Part shown: in pieces, positions 21,132-30,410 of the stretch
Layout: each line of letters begins with the position of its first letter
How positions within the stretch are numbered: the stretch's first letter is position 1
Source: Candidatus Didemnitutus sp.
GTDB taxonomy: Bacteria; Verrucomicrobiota; Verrucomicrobiia; Opitutales; Opitutaceae
Direction: 5' to 3'
Assembly: GCA_017991595.1 (NCBI GenBank)
Contig: JAGOQJ010000003.1
Location: 62,001 to 126,000, forward strand
Length of the DNA stretch: 64,000 nt
Notes under the pieces: model-generated
Databases searched by the model: none
What the model was told of the DNA's origin: nothing
What the model saw: the letters and a program-made list of their open reading frames with translations, nothing else
Made by a program: the position numbers and the translations under genes

Positions 21132-22535
21132 TCAGCCGCGGTGGTCGCGGATTTTGTCCGCGATCTCCTCCAGCGGGTAGGTGATGATCTCCGCCAGCGT
21201 CGGGTGATACCACGGTGCACGGAGCAGATCGAAGACGGTGGCGCGCAGGGCCATCGCGGGGGAAAAACAGTGGATCAGCTCGCCCGCGTCCTTGCCGACG
21301 ATCTCCGCGCCGAGGATGCGGCCGCGTTTCGGTTCGGCGAGGACCTTCACGTAGCCGTATTTGGCCTCCATGAGGATCGATTTGCCGTGGTCGTCGAAGG
21401 GGTAGGCGGCGGCGAGATAGTCCGTGCCTTCGGCTTGGAGCTGTGACTCGAGCCGGCCGATGGTGGCGAGCTGCGGGTCGGTGAAGACGACGTTGAGGAG
21501 CAGGCCGTAGTCGACGGGCTTCACGCCCTTGACGCCGAATGCGTGGCGCACGGCGAGCTCGGCCTGTTGGATCGCCACGTGCACGATCTCGTGCGGCCCC
21601 GAGCAGTCGCCGGCGGCGTAGATGTGCGGGACGCTGGTCTGTTGCCAGCGGTTGATGACGATCTGGCCGTCGGGGCGTGTGCGCACGCCCGCTGCGGCGA
21701 GGCCGAGGCTCTGGGTGTTGGGCTCGCGACCGAGCGCGTTGAAAAGATGGGCGGCGCGGCGCGTGACGACCTTGCCGTCGTGCACGAAGCGCACGGTCGT
21801 GCCGCGCCGGTCCTGGCTGATCTGCTGGATCTGCGTGCCGGCGAAGAGCTCGATCCCTTCATCGACGAACGCGCGCTGCACTACCTCCGAGGCGGCCTCG
21901 GAGTGGTCGCGGAGGATGTGCTGGCTGCGTTGGATGAGGATCACGCGCGTGCCCATGCGCGCGAGGAACTGCGCCAGCTCGCAGGCGACGATGCCACCGC
22001 CGAGCACGATCACGCTCCGGGGGAGGAAGTCCAGGTCGAGCACGTCGTCGCTGGTCCAGAACTTGGCCGCGGCGAGGCCGGGCACTGGCGGCACGCTGAT
22101 CTTCGAGCCGGTGCCGATAAGGAAATGTTTCCCCGTGAGCCGGGTGCCGTCCGTCAGCTCCACCGTGTGCGGGTCGAGGAAGCGCGCGTGGGCGCGGTGT
22201 AGCGCAAAGCGGCCCGCGTGGAGCGCGCGGTCGCGGTAGTCGGCAAATTCGCCGATGATGCGCCGCTTGCGCGCGTGCACGGCGCGCATATCGGCCGCGG
22301 CGGCGCGCACGCGGAGGCCGAATTGGCCGGCGTGGCGGGCGTGATGGAGGATCTCCGCCGTGTAGAGCAAGGTCTTCGAGGGCATGCAGCCCTTGAGGAT
22401 GCAGAGACCGCCGAGTTCCTTGGCGCCGTCGACGATGGCGGCTTTTTTGCCCAGGTCGGCCGCGACTCGCGCGGCGTTGAATCCGGCGCTGCCGCCGCCG
22501 ATGCTGATCAGGTCGTAGGATTTGGTTCTGGCCAC
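21132..22535 (-). CDS. Dihydrolipoyl dehydrogenase-like pyridine nucleotide-disulfide oxidoreductase
   Basis: 467 residues from a GTG start. The FAD motif is ISIGGGSAGFNAARVAADLG. The redox disulfide is C-x4-C in GGLCILKGCMPSKTLLY. The NAD(P) motif is VIVLGGGIVACELAQFLARM, the second FAD motif is HIYAAGDCSG, and the C-terminal dimer domain has the catalytic HPTLAE. Canonical Lpd reads GGTCLNVGCIPSK, so this is a divergent member (Lpd, Mer-like or SthA-like). No 2-oxoacid dehydrogenase E1 or E2 genes are near, so the electron partner is unknown. It lies 55 bp below the glycan locus on the same strand. Confidence 0.85.
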   Translation of the reverse strand: MARTKSYDLISIGGGSAGFNAARVAADLGKKAAIVDGAKELGGLCILKGCMPSKTLLYTAEILHHARHAGQFGLRVRAAAADMRAVHARKRRIIGEFADYRDRALHAGRFALHRAHARFLDPHTVELTDGTRLTGKHFLIGTGSKISVPPVPGLAAAKFWTSDDVLDLDFLPRSVIVLGGGIVACELAQFLARMGTRVILIQRSQHILRDHSEAASEVVQRAFVDEGIELFAGTQIQQISQDRRGTTVRFVHDGKVVTRRAAHLFNALGREPNTQSLGLAAAGVRTRPDGQIVINRWQQTSVPHIYAAGDCSGPHEIVHVAIQQAELAVRHAFGVKGVKPVDYGLLLNVVFTDPQLATIGRLESQLQAEGTDYLAAAYPFDDHGKSILMEAKYGYVKVLAEPKRGRILGAEIVGKDAGELIHCFSPAMALRATVFDLLRAPWYHPTLAEIITYPLEEIADKIRDHRG

Positions 22536-22590
22536 AGTTTACGGGTAAGCGCTCCCGCGCGTTTTGCCAGCCGCGTGCGGCGGCGGCGCT

Positions 22591-23952
22591 TCAACGCCCT
22601 TTGCCGAAGAGCATCACGTGGATAGTCTTCAGGGTGATCGACGCATCGAGCACGAAGGAGAAGAAGCGGATGTAGTAGAGGTCGTATTCCAACTTTCGGA
22701 GCGTGTCCTCGAGGTTGGCGCCGTAGGGATAATTCACCTGCGCCCAGCCGGTGATGCCGGGCTTCACGAGATGGCGGAAGTGGTAGCAGGGGATCTGGCG
22801 CTCGTATTGCTCCACCAAACGCACCCATTCGGCGCGCGGGCCGATGATGCTCATGTCGCCGCGGAAGACGTTCCAGAGTTGCGGCACTTCGTCGAGCCGG
22901 GTCGCGCGCAGGAAGCGGCCGATCGGAGTGATGCGGTCGTCGTCGGGCCGCGTGTAGGGGTCGCCGGCGTGCTGCACGCGCATGCTGCGGAGCTTGTAGG
23001 CCTCGAAGAGCACGCGGTTGCGGCCGACACGGGTCTGATGGAAGAACACCGGTCCGCGGTCGGTCAGCCAGATGGCGGCGGCGATGAAAGGGAAGAACGG
23101 AGCGAAGAGCAGCAGGCCGACCGCGGAAAAAAGGATGTCGCTGAGCCGTTTCAGCCGCTCGAACACCGGCTCGCGTGCGATCTGGAAGCCCTCTTGGAAA
23201 AGCCAGGTTTGGTTGAGCCGGTAGAGCGGGATTTTCCGCCAATAGACTTGGTGGAAAAGCTCCAAGGTGTAGGTCGGCAGGCCGGAGAAACTGAGCTCGA
23301 CGAGCCGTTGCGCGATTGCCGGCGGCAACTCCTGCGAGGATTCGCGGAGGATGATCGCATCGATGCGGCCTTCGTATTCCTGCAGCAATTGCAGCACGTC
23401 GCCACTCGTCGGCGGGTTGCTTGTCCCGGCCGTTGCCGCAACGGGTTGGTGCGTGGCGTTCAGCACGCCTTGGTTCATGCCGTGCTTGCGGCATTCCTCG
23501 GTGAAGGCCTCGTAATTCTGCGGACTGCCGAGAAAGAGGAAGAAGTGGCGCTGCATGCGCGCCAGCTGCCGCTGGTAGAACATCCGGCGGTAGCCGAGCG
23601 AGAGCGGGATCACGGCGAGGTAGGAAACCGCGGTCACGAGACGGCTGCTTTGCAGTTGGAACCCGCCCGGGATGAAGGCGTAGGTGAGCAGCAGCGTCAC
23701 GAGCAACACGCCCGCCTGCGCGATGACGTGCAAGCTGGCGTAGGTGATCGACATCATGTCCGTGCGGCTGCTGTAGCCGTCGATCAGATAGACACCGAGC
23801 CAGTGGATGAGCACGGGCAGGAACAGCGGCGAGATGATCGGGTGACTCAGGTCGACGAGTCCGCGGGCCCACGCCACGAGGTTGAACGACGCGATCACCG
23901 CCAGCGCATCGAGCGCGATGAGGGCGAGCGTGATCTTGCGGGCGGAAGTCAT
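22591..23952 (-). CDS. Polyprenyl-phosphate hexose-1-phosphate transferase (WcaJ/EpsE-type initiating sugar transferase)
   Basis: 453 residues from the ATG at 23952. Four or five N-terminal TM helices are followed by a soluble CoA-binding-like region. The C-terminal bacterial sugar transferase domain starts RLSDILFSAVGLLLFAPFFP, with FEAYKLRSMR, FLRATRLDEVPQLWNVFRGD, MSIIGPRAEW and KPGITGWAQV. These PHPT enzymes load the first sugar phosphate onto undecaprenyl phosphate, which starts repeat-unit synthesis at the inner membrane. It is the promoter-distal end of the 28-gene glycan locus. Confidence 0.93.
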   Translation of the reverse strand: MTSARKITLALIALDALAVIASFNLVAWARGLVDLSHPIISPLFLPVLIHWLGVYLIDGYSSRTDMMSITYASLHVIAQAGVLLVTLLLTYAFIPGGFQLQSSRLVTAVSYLAVIPLSLGYRRMFYQRQLARMQRHFFLFLGSPQNYEAFTEECRKHGMNQGVLNATHQPVAATAGTSNPPTSGDVLQLLQEYEGRIDAIILRESSQELPPAIAQRLVELSFSGLPTYTLELFHQVYWRKIPLYRLNQTWLFQEGFQIAREPVFERLKRLSDILFSAVGLLLFAPFFPFIAAAIWLTDRGPVFFHQTRVGRNRVLFEAYKLRSMRVQHAGDPYTRPDDDRITPIGRFLRATRLDEVPQLWNVFRGDMSIIGPRAEWVRLVEQYERQIPCYHFRHLVKPGITGWAQVNYPYGANLEDTLRKLEYDLYYIRFFSFVLDASITLKTIHVMLFGKGR

Positions 23953-23969
23953 GAGCAGTGGGCTGGGAA

Positions 23970-25205
23970 TCAACTAAGCGCTCCGGCACTGGGGCTGGCA
24001 ATGTCGTTCCGGTCGCCGCCGCCGGCTTCGTCGAGCAGTCGTTCCCAAGCCGCCAGCACATGCGCGAAGCGGAAATGCTTCTCGTAAGCCGCACGCGCGG
24101 CCCGTGCCAGCGCGGCGTGCCGCTCCGGTTGGGCGCGCCACTCCGAGAGTGTCGCGGCGAGCGCCTGCGCCTCGCCCGGCGCGAAGACGGCGCCGCACCC
24201 TTCGGCGCGGAGGAATCCGGCGAGCGCACTCTGCGGCGGCCCGACGAAGGCGATCGGTTTGCCCGCGGCCAGTGCGCCGGCGACCTTGCTGGGGTGGACC
24301 AGCGATTCGAAACCGGGCAGCAGCGTCACCACATGGGCGTCCACGGAACCGAGCGAGGCCGCCAGTTGCGCGCGCGGGCGGGCGGGCAGCAGTTGCACAT
24401 TCGCGAGGCCGTCATGGTGCACGGCCGCGGCGACCTCGCCGTGGCGGGCGCCGGTGCCGATGAAGACGAAACGAAATTCCGGTCGGTCGCGCAGCTGGGC
24501 GGCGGCGCCGATCACAGTGGCGAATTCATGGACCCGGCCGAGATTGCCCGAGTAGGCGGCGACGAATTTCCCGTCCCACCCGCTCGCCGACCGCAGCGCC
24601 TCCACCTCCGAGCGGGACGGCAACGTCTCCATCTCGCGTGGCGCCCAGTTCGGCAGGACGCGCACGCGTTCCGGTGCGACGCCGCGCCCGCACACCAGTC
24701 CGGCCATGTCGTCGCCCACGGGCACGCAAAAAGCCGAGGCGCGCCACGCGCGGTCGCGTGCGTAGCGCAGCGGTAACAGAAAAGGTTTCCACGCCGCGCC
24801 GGCATGCTGCCAAGCGATCTCCGGATAAATGTCCTGCACCCACTGCACCACGCGAGCGCCTTGCGCGAGCGTGCGGCCGGTGAGTGCGGCGGCGAGCATG
24901 GGCGGATCGGTCTTGATCACGACGCAGTCGCCGGGACGGGCGAGCCGGCTGATGAGTCGCCGGGCGGCGCGCAGGTAACTCCAGTAACTCGCCACGCGCG
25001 ACCGCAGGCCGCGCACGGAATTGTCGCCGCCTGTGCGATGGACTGTCACACCGGCGTGTTCCGCCGGGCCGCAGCCGCCAGCGATGACGTGCACCTCCCG
25101 ACCTCGCTGCACCAGCGCCGGGGCGAGATCGCTGAGCAATTGCGCCGTGGCCGACTCGTCGGGCCAGTAGACGCGGTTGGCGAAGATGACCCTCGGTTTA
25201 TCCAC
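23970..25205 (-). CDS. Glycosyltransferase family 4, WbuB-like
   Basis: 411 residues from a GTG at 25205 (VDKPRVIFANRVYWPDESA), chosen because it begins at the first beta strand and overlaps the upstream stop by only 8 bp. The next ATG choices (25295 or 25310) give a low-complexity leader inside the upstream gene. GT-B features: an early ESATAQLLSDLAPAL helix, VVQWVQDIYPEIAW, YSGNLGRVHEF and the nucleotide-binding HPSKVAGALAAGKP. This resembles WbuB/colanic-type transferases acting on the lipid-linked second sugar, which fits next to a PHPT gene. The sugar is unknown. Confidence 0.85.
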   Translation of the reverse strand: MDKPRVIFANRVYWPDESATAQLLSDLAPALVQRGREVHVIAGGCGPAEHAGVTVHRTGGDNSVRGLRSRVASYWSYLRAARRLISRLARPGDCVVIKTDPPMLAAALTGRTLAQGARVVQWVQDIYPEIAWQHAGAAWKPFLLPLRYARDRAWRASAFCVPVGDDMAGLVCGRGVAPERVRVLPNWAPREMETLPSRSEVEALRSASGWDGKFVAAYSGNLGRVHEFATVIGAAAQLRDRPEFRFVFIGTGARHGEVAAAVHHDGLANVQLLPARPRAQLAASLGSVDAHVVTLLPGFESLVHPSKVAGALAAGKPIAFVGPPQSALAGFLRAEGCGAVFAPGEAQALAATLSEWRAQPERHAALARAARAAYEKHFRFAHVLAAWERLLDEAGGGDRNDIASPSAGALS

Positions 25206-26037
25206 GGGAACGTTGCCGGGCCTCGCGCAGCGCCTCGGCGGCGAAGCGTTCGTAGCGTGCGAGCAGGCGGCAGTAGCCCCATGCGGCTCGTCCATCGAGC
25301 GCGCCGCCACGCAGGAAATACTGATAGATGAAACGCAGCAGCGGCCGCGCGGGCAGGGCGTAGCTGAGCTGCTTCAAGGCGCGGCGCCGGCCGAGCGATC
25401 CGCCGCGCCAGAGCTGGGCGAACGGCAGTTGCGGTTGCGCGAGAAACGCCACCGCTTCCTCGCGGGCGTAGCGGCGATGCTTGGCCTCCCATTCGGCGAG
25501 GTCAGGCACCGAGATGTCGTGCAGGTAGGTGCCTTGCAGGTAACCCATGCGCATCCCCGGTGCCTCGCGTTGGCCGTGGCCGGCCTGGACAAATTCGAAT
25601 TTCCCTGCCCGCACGCAGCGCGCCTGCCACGCGGGAAAATCCGTGCAGCGCCGCAGCCAATGGCCGTGGAACATCATCCGCGGTGCCGCGTAATAGCCGT
25701 CGCAGGGCGCGTCGGCTGGCAGCGTCGCGCATTCGCGCACGAGTTCCGGCGTCATCGTCTCGTCGGCGTCGAGGTGGAACACCCACGGATGGCGGAACTG
25801 GCCCGCGGCCATGCCGAAATTGCGTTGCTGCGCGAAATCACGAAACGGATTCACCAGCACGCGGGCGCCGGCCGCGCGGGCAATCTCCACCGTGCGGTCG
25901 GTCGAGCCGGAATCGAGCACCACGATGTCGTCGCACTCCGCTACGGAGCGGAGGCAGGCAGGCAGGCGCGCCTCCTCGTTTTTCGTCAGGATCAGCACCG
26001 AGAGCGGCAGACGGGGACGGGCGGGATCGGGCATCAT
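25198..26037 (-). CDS. Glycosyltransferase family 2 (WaaE/KdtX-like)
   Basis: 279 residues from the ATG at 26037, which forms an ATGA overlap with the upstream ligase-like gene. SVLILTKNEEARLPACLRSV, DDIVVLDSGSTDRTVEIA and FHLDADETMTPEL (with the D-x-D metal site) are typical of the KdtX/WaaE branch that glycosylates LPS inner core. A conserved late block, GTYLHDISVPDLAEWEAKHRRY, also matches this branch. The enzyme is cytoplasmic with possible membrane association (FIYQYFLRGG). The substrate is not proven. Confidence 0.87.
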   Translation of the reverse strand: MMPDPARPRLPLSVLILTKNEEARLPACLRSVAECDDIVVLDSGSTDRTVEIARAAGARVLVNPFRDFAQQRNFGMAAGQFRHPWVFHLDADETMTPELVRECATLPADAPCDGYYAAPRMMFHGHWLRRCTDFPAWQARCVRAGKFEFVQAGHGQREAPGMRMGYLQGTYLHDISVPDLAEWEAKHRRYAREEAVAFLAQPQLPFAQLWRGGSLGRRRALKQLSYALPARPLLRFIYQYFLRGGALDGRAAWGYCRLLARYERFAAEALREARQRSRG

Positions 26038-27512
26038 GGTGCGGGGGCGCTGCGGCCTCGGTCGAGACGGGCGTAGGCAGCGGCGACGTAAAGGCTGGTC
26101 CAAAACAGCATCATCACCGCAGGATTCGCGAAGGGAAACTCCACCCAAGCATAGAGCAGCACAATGCCGCAGCCGAACAGGAGCTGGATCGGCAGGCGCG
26201 ATTCCGAGCGCAGACGCCAGACGCCCCACAGCGGCGCCAAGCCCAGCAGCAGCAGCGCGCCGGTGCCGGCGAAGCCGACCTCGGCCAGCGCCTGCAACCA
26301 GTCGTTGTGCGCCTCACGGTAGTGCGGGGCGCCGATCCATCGCTCGGGCACGCGTTGGGAATTGAAGATGCGGAAAACGTCGCCGTAGGTCTCGAGGCCC
26401 CAGCCGTAGACGGGTTTGCGCGCGGCCATCTCCCACGTGTCGCGGTAGAGCGTGAGGCGCGAGTTCATCGTGTCCTCGGTGCGGATGCGTTCGAGCTGGC
26501 GCGCGGTCAACTCGGTGCGCGCGATGATGACGTCGCGGCTCAGGTAACCTGCGCCGCCGAGCGTGAGAGCGAACGCCAGCACGATGCCCGCGACGGGCAG
26601 CAGCACGGATTCGTGGTGCGCCCGGCGCGAGCGCACGACGTGACCGAGGAATTGCGCCACGGCGATCGCAAGCACGAAGAGCATGAGCACCGTCGTCGAG
26701 CGCGAGCCGCTGAGCGGCGCGGTCGCCGCCATGAACGCGATGGCCACGGCGCCGAGCAGCACCGGCGAATGCCAGAAATCGCGGTGACCGCCGCGCCGCA
26801 GGGAGTGGAAGAGGAGGCCGAGGCAGATCGTGACGTTCAGCACCGTGAACGCGCCCCAGTGGTTGTGATAGACGAAGGTCGAGAAAAAGTAGGGCTGGGG
26901 CGTCTTGACCGCGCCGAGCCAGATGCCTTTCGCGCCGATCAACTTTTGGAGCGTGCCGAAGACCGCGAGCAGCAGCGCGTTGGCCGCCAGCAGCGCGAGC
27001 AGCCGACGCAGCAATCGCCGGTGCCGCAGCGCGAGGAAGGCGTTGAAGCACGAGATGACGATGACGTTGAACTGCCAGAGTTCGCGCAGCGTCAGGTCGG
27101 GTCGCGCGGAGCTCGGCAGCCAAGGCCAGCGCGGATCCGTGTGCACCACCAGTTGCTCGCCTTCATACATGACCAGTCGCGTGCTCGGATTGAAGACGGA
27201 GATGAGCACCAGCGAGTCGAAGATCAGCAGCGGCCACAGGTGCCGCCACGGTGAAGGGAAGCCTGCGCCGCTCGCGCGTTGTCGTCCCCAGATGGCGAAG
27301 AAAAGCGGGATGCCAAGCGGACCCCAGATGAGGATCGCGAGTCGTGCGCCTTCGGATTGGCCGCCGAACCACCACGAGGTGCCGACCAGCAGCGTGCCGA
27401 GGTGGAACAGCACCAGATTCGCCCAGAGCCGCATCGAGTCGTGCGGATCGCGGCGGGAGAGACCGTCGGGGCGTGGCTCGCTGCCCCGTGAGATCGGATC
27501 GGGTTCAGCCAT
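26034..27512 (-). CDS. O-antigen ligase family membrane protein (WaaL-like)
   Basis: 492 residues from the ATG at 27512 (MAEPDPISRGSEPR), with about ten TM helices. The large loop and Wzy_C block contain VYHNHWGAFTVLNVTICLG, ATAPLSGSRSTTVLMLF, PVYGWGLETYGDVFRIF and the family histidine in HYREAHNDWLQALAEVG. Ligases and polymerases of this superfamily join polyprenol-linked glycans to lipid A core or to each other in the periplasm. It overlaps its neighbours by 8 bp (upstream) and 4 bp (downstream). Whether it is a ligase or a Wzy polymerase cannot be told from sequence alone. Confidence 0.87.
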   Translation of the reverse strand: MAEPDPISRGSEPRPDGLSRRDPHDSMRLWANLVLFHLGTLLVGTSWWFGGQSEGARLAILIWGPLGIPLFFAIWGRQRASGAGFPSPWRHLWPLLIFDSLVLISVFNPSTRLVMYEGEQLVVHTDPRWPWLPSSARPDLTLRELWQFNVIVISCFNAFLALRHRRLLRRLLALLAANALLLAVFGTLQKLIGAKGIWLGAVKTPQPYFFSTFVYHNHWGAFTVLNVTICLGLLFHSLRRGGHRDFWHSPVLLGAVAIAFMAATAPLSGSRSTTVLMLFVLAIAVAQFLGHVVRSRRAHHESVLLPVAGIVLAFALTLGGAGYLSRDVIIARTELTARQLERIRTEDTMNSRLTLYRDTWEMAARKPVYGWGLETYGDVFRIFNSQRVPERWIGAPHYREAHNDWLQALAEVGFAGTGALLLLGLAPLWGVWRLRSESRLPIQLLFGCGIVLLYAWVEFPFANPAVMMLFWTSLYVAAAYARLDRGRSAPAP

Positions 27513-28626
27513 GGGGCAGGGTCCGGTAAAAATCGAGGAGCAGGCGCGCCGCGCGTTCCCAAGTGAACGCTTCCGCCACCCACTGCCGCCCACGCTCGCC
27601 CGCCGCGCGCAGCTCGGCCGGTGCGAGCGCCAGCATGCGGTCCAGCGCTGCGCTGTAGTTTTCCCACGCGACGCAATCGCCGGCGCCGCGGGTCGCGAGT
27701 TCGCGCCAAGGCGTTGTGTCCGTCACGAGAGCCGGCACGCCGGCCGCCAACGCTTCCGCGATCACGAGCCCGAAATTCTCCGAATGCGACGGCAACAGGA
27801 ACAGCGAGGCGACGGCGAAGGGCGGCAACACGCCGCGCCCGTCAAACGCGGCGGCGTGACCGGCGAGCCCGGCGCTCGCGAGCCAGCCGTTGACCTCTTC
27901 CACGCCATACTCCTCGGGCACGCCGGCGAGCAGCAGGAACCAATCGCCACGCGGGCGCGACGCCCACTGCTCGATCAACTCCCGCACGCGCTTCTTCCGG
28001 TGATAACGGGAATAGAAAAGCGCGACCGGACGCGCACCGGCAGCCGGACAGAGTCGGGCCCACGTCGCGCGGGCTTCCGCCAACGCCTCCGCGCCCGGCA
28101 ACGCGACGGCGTTGGGCGAGACGCAGATGGGCTGTTTGAAGCCGAGCCCGCGGATGTCGTCCGCCTCCTCCGCGCTGGTGGCGTGCCAGCCGGCGGCGCC
28201 GGCGAAGGCTCCCGGGTGCACGAGCAGCTGCGCGAGTCGCTTGCGGACGCGGCGATGCCGGTAAGCCCAGCCGCTCATCATGCCGCGCGGCGAGATCACG
28301 AGCGGGCGCTGGAGCCGGCGCGCAGTTTGGTGTGCGTAATGGAGCGTGCGCAGCCACAGTGCGTGATGGTGCACGCAGTCGTAGGAAGCTTGGGCGAGGT
28401 GCGCGGCGAGGCCGGCCGACGGACACAGCGCACGGGGAAATCCGCGCGGGAAAACGAGCAGCTGCGCGCGGTCGCCGCCCGTCTGCATCGCGTGTCCGGC
28501 TTCGAGCGTGGTCAGCAGATCCGTGTTGGCGCCCGCCGCCGCCATGGCGTTGGCGAGGGCGCGCACGGACTTGGAGGGCCCGCCATGACGATCCTCGAGG
28601 CTGGGCACAATGTGGCAGACGCGCAT
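27505..28626 (-). CDS. Glycosyltransferase family 4
   Basis: 373 residues from the ATG at 28626 (MRVCHIVPSLEDRHGGPSKS), a typical GT4 N terminus with the GGPSKS acceptor loop. The C-terminal Rossmann half has ALFYSRYHRKKRVRELIEQW and the E-x7-E type signature HSENFGLVIAEALAAGVPAL that binds the NDP-sugar. It is cytoplasmic, peripheral to the membrane. A longer in-frame extension to 29127 is antisense-free shadow coding and overlaps the acyltransferase gene, so it was rejected. Sugar specificity is not predictable. Confidence 0.9.
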   Translation of the reverse strand: MRVCHIVPSLEDRHGGPSKSVRALANAMAAAGANTDLLTTLEAGHAMQTGGDRAQLLVFPRGFPRALCPSAGLAAHLAQASYDCVHHHALWLRTLHYAHQTARRLQRPLVISPRGMMSGWAYRHRRVRKRLAQLLVHPGAFAGAAGWHATSAEEADDIRGLGFKQPICVSPNAVALPGAEALAEARATWARLCPAAGARPVALFYSRYHRKKRVRELIEQWASRPRGDWFLLLAGVPEEYGVEEVNGWLASAGLAGHAAAFDGRGVLPPFAVASLFLLPSHSENFGLVIAEALAAGVPALVTDTTPWRELATRGAGDCVAWENYSAALDRMLALAPAELRAAGERGRQWVAEAFTWERAARLLLDFYRTLPHG

Positions 28627-28634
28627 GGACAGGC

Positions 28635-29198
28635 TCAAACCGGCTGCGGTCGGGGCTTCAGCGGGCGACAGGGATTGCCGGCGCAGATCATGCGCGCGGG
28701 CTGGTCCTTCACCACGACGGCACGGGCGCCGATCACGGCGAGTTCGCCCACGGTCACGCCGGGGCCGACAAACACGTCGGCACCGAGCCAGGCATTGCGG
28801 CCGATGGTGATCGGACGGGTGACGAGCGGCATCGACCAGACTTGGAAATCGTGCGTGCCGGAGCAGAGGTGGCAGTGCTGGCTGACGTTGGCGCCGTATT
28901 CGAGGCGGATGGGCGCGAGGTTGTAGACGTTGACCCACGGACCGAGCATCGCGCGCGGTGCGAGCGACAGCCGCCACGGGAAGGTGATGCGCACCGTCGG
29001 GAAGATGACGACCTGGCCGGGCGCCGGGATGTCCGCGCCGAACCACCGCAGCAGCCGCGCGCGGAAGCCGTGCAGCGGCCGCGGGCTCCAGCGGAAGAGC
29101 GTCGATTGAACAATCAACCACAACCACCGTCGCAGCACTTCGACGCGCGGGTAAGGCGTCACACAGTCGCGTCCGAGGTAAGGGGCTTCCGGTGTCAT
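28635..29198 (-). CDS. Hexapeptide-repeat acyltransferase (WcaF-like)
   Basis: 187 residues from the ATG at 29198. The C-terminal two thirds form left-handed beta-helix hexads (VNVYNLAPIRLEYGANVSQH, ITIGRNAWLGADVFVGPGVT, VGELAVIGARAVVVKD). The catalytic-loop histidine is in LCSGTHDFQ. It closely follows the pattern of WcaF/putative colanic acid acetyltransferases, which O-acetylate a sugar on the lipid-linked oligosaccharide. It lies 8 bp upstream of the GT4 gene at 27505. The acyl group and the target hydroxyl are inferred only. Confidence 0.88.
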   Translation of the reverse strand: MTPEAPYLGRDCVTPYPRVEVLRRWLWLIVQSTLFRWSPRPLHGFRARLLRWFGADIPAPGQVVIFPTVRITFPWRLSLAPRAMLGPWVNVYNLAPIRLEYGANVSQHCHLCSGTHDFQVWSMPLVTRPITIGRNAWLGADVFVGPGVTVGELAVIGARAVVVKDQPARMICAGNPCRPLKPRPQPV

Positions 29199-29224
29199 TG
29201 GCGGCAGGCGAGCAAAGGAAAACG

Positions 29225-30397
29225 TCAGGACCGGGTCAACGGCGCCAGCGTGGCGAAATCCTCCAGCAGCATCTCGGCGTAGCGCGCGTAATCGAAGCGC
29301 TGCACGCTCTCGCGCGCGGCGGCGGCGAGTTGGCGGCGGTGCGCCGTCTCGCGCAAGGTCGACTCCAGCACGGCGGCGAGTCTCGCTGCGGCCTCGGGCC
29401 CTTCGTGGTCGAACACGCGGCCGTTGACGCCGTCGGTCACGAAGTCGCGGAAACAGGCGAGGTTCGACACGACGGGCACGGCGCCGGCGGCCATCGCCTC
29501 GGCGACGGCCACGCCGAAGGTCTCGCCATGCGTCGCGAGGCTCGGGTAGCAGAAGATGTCGGCGCGCTGATAGATGGCGGCGAGCACGCGGTCGTTGAAC
29601 TGCGGATCGAGCAGGTGAAACTGGTTGCTGTGCGCCGCCTCCGACAGACGATGCATGAGCTTCTGGCGGAACGAGGCGCCGGAGCCACCCCGAGCCACGT
29701 CGGACGGTCCGCACAGGATCAGCCGCCACGGCGGCAGGCCGCGCGCGTCGCGCAACAGCCGCAGCGCGTCGGCGAGCAGCATGAGTCCCTTTTCCTGGTG
29801 GATGCGGCCGACGAAGCCGAGCGTGACCTCGTCGGGCGAGGCGCGTGGCGGCAGGTAATGCGGCTGCGGTTGCGGCGTGCTGAGCTCGCGCCAGTTGATC
29901 GGGTAGCCGGTCACGCGGATGACCGGGTCGAGCGCCGGGTTCTCCTCCAACACGCGCTCGCGCACGAGCGACGAAGGGGCGAGCACGCGCGCGAGGTGGG
30001 AGTAGCGTCGGTATTGTCCCTTGGGCATGCGGCCGGTCATGACGACGACGCGTCCGGCGCCGGGCTTCCACCGGCCCAGCCACATGGGCAGCGCGAGCGT
30101 GTTGCAGATCACGATGTCCGCCGGAGGCAGCCGGCGGAAGACCCGCCAGCTCCACCGCGCGTCGCAAATGAGGTTACGCCAGAGCTGGCGCTGATGGTCG
30201 TGGCCTTTCAGTCGGATATGGCGCACGCCGTCGCTCTCCTCCTCGTCGGGCAGGCCCCGCCATTGGCGCGAGAAGCTGGTGACCGTGTGCCCGCGGGCGG
30301 CGAACTCACGGACGAGGGCATACCAGGATTTCTCCGTGGCGCCGCCGCTCAGCGGAGGCACGGGAAGGAAGAAGCCGTTGACGAGGGTGATGCGCAA
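29225..30397 (-). CDS. Glycosyltransferase family 4
   Basis: 390 residues from a TTG start at 30397 (the first codon before RITLVNGFFLPVPPLSGGAT; no ATG is suitably placed). The GT-B fold is supported by the N-terminal GGATEKSWYALVREFAARGH, the LGFVGRIHQEKGLMLLADAL strand that opens the donor domain, and HGETFGVAVAEAMAAGAVP, the E-x7-E box. It probably transfers one residue of the surface glycan repeat in the cytoplasm. It is spaced by 13 and 26 bp from its same-strand neighbours. Confidence 0.88.
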   Translation of the reverse strand: MRITLVNGFFLPVPPLSGGATEKSWYALVREFAARGHTVTSFSRQWRGLPDEEESDGVRHIRLKGHDHQRQLWRNLICDARWSWRVFRRLPPADIVICNTLALPMWLGRWKPGAGRVVVMTGRMPKGQYRRYSHLARVLAPSSLVRERVLEENPALDPVIRVTGYPINWRELSTPQPQPHYLPPRASPDEVTLGFVGRIHQEKGLMLLADALRLLRDARGLPPWRLILCGPSDVARGGSGASFRQKLMHRLSEAAHSNQFHLLDPQFNDRVLAAIYQRADIFCYPSLATHGETFGVAVAEAMAAGAVPVVSNLACFRDFVTDGVNGRVFDHEGPEAAARLAAVLESTLRETAHRRQLAAAARESVQRFDYARYAEMLLEDFATLAPLTRS

Positions 30398-30410
30398 GAC
30401 GAGGGGAGGA

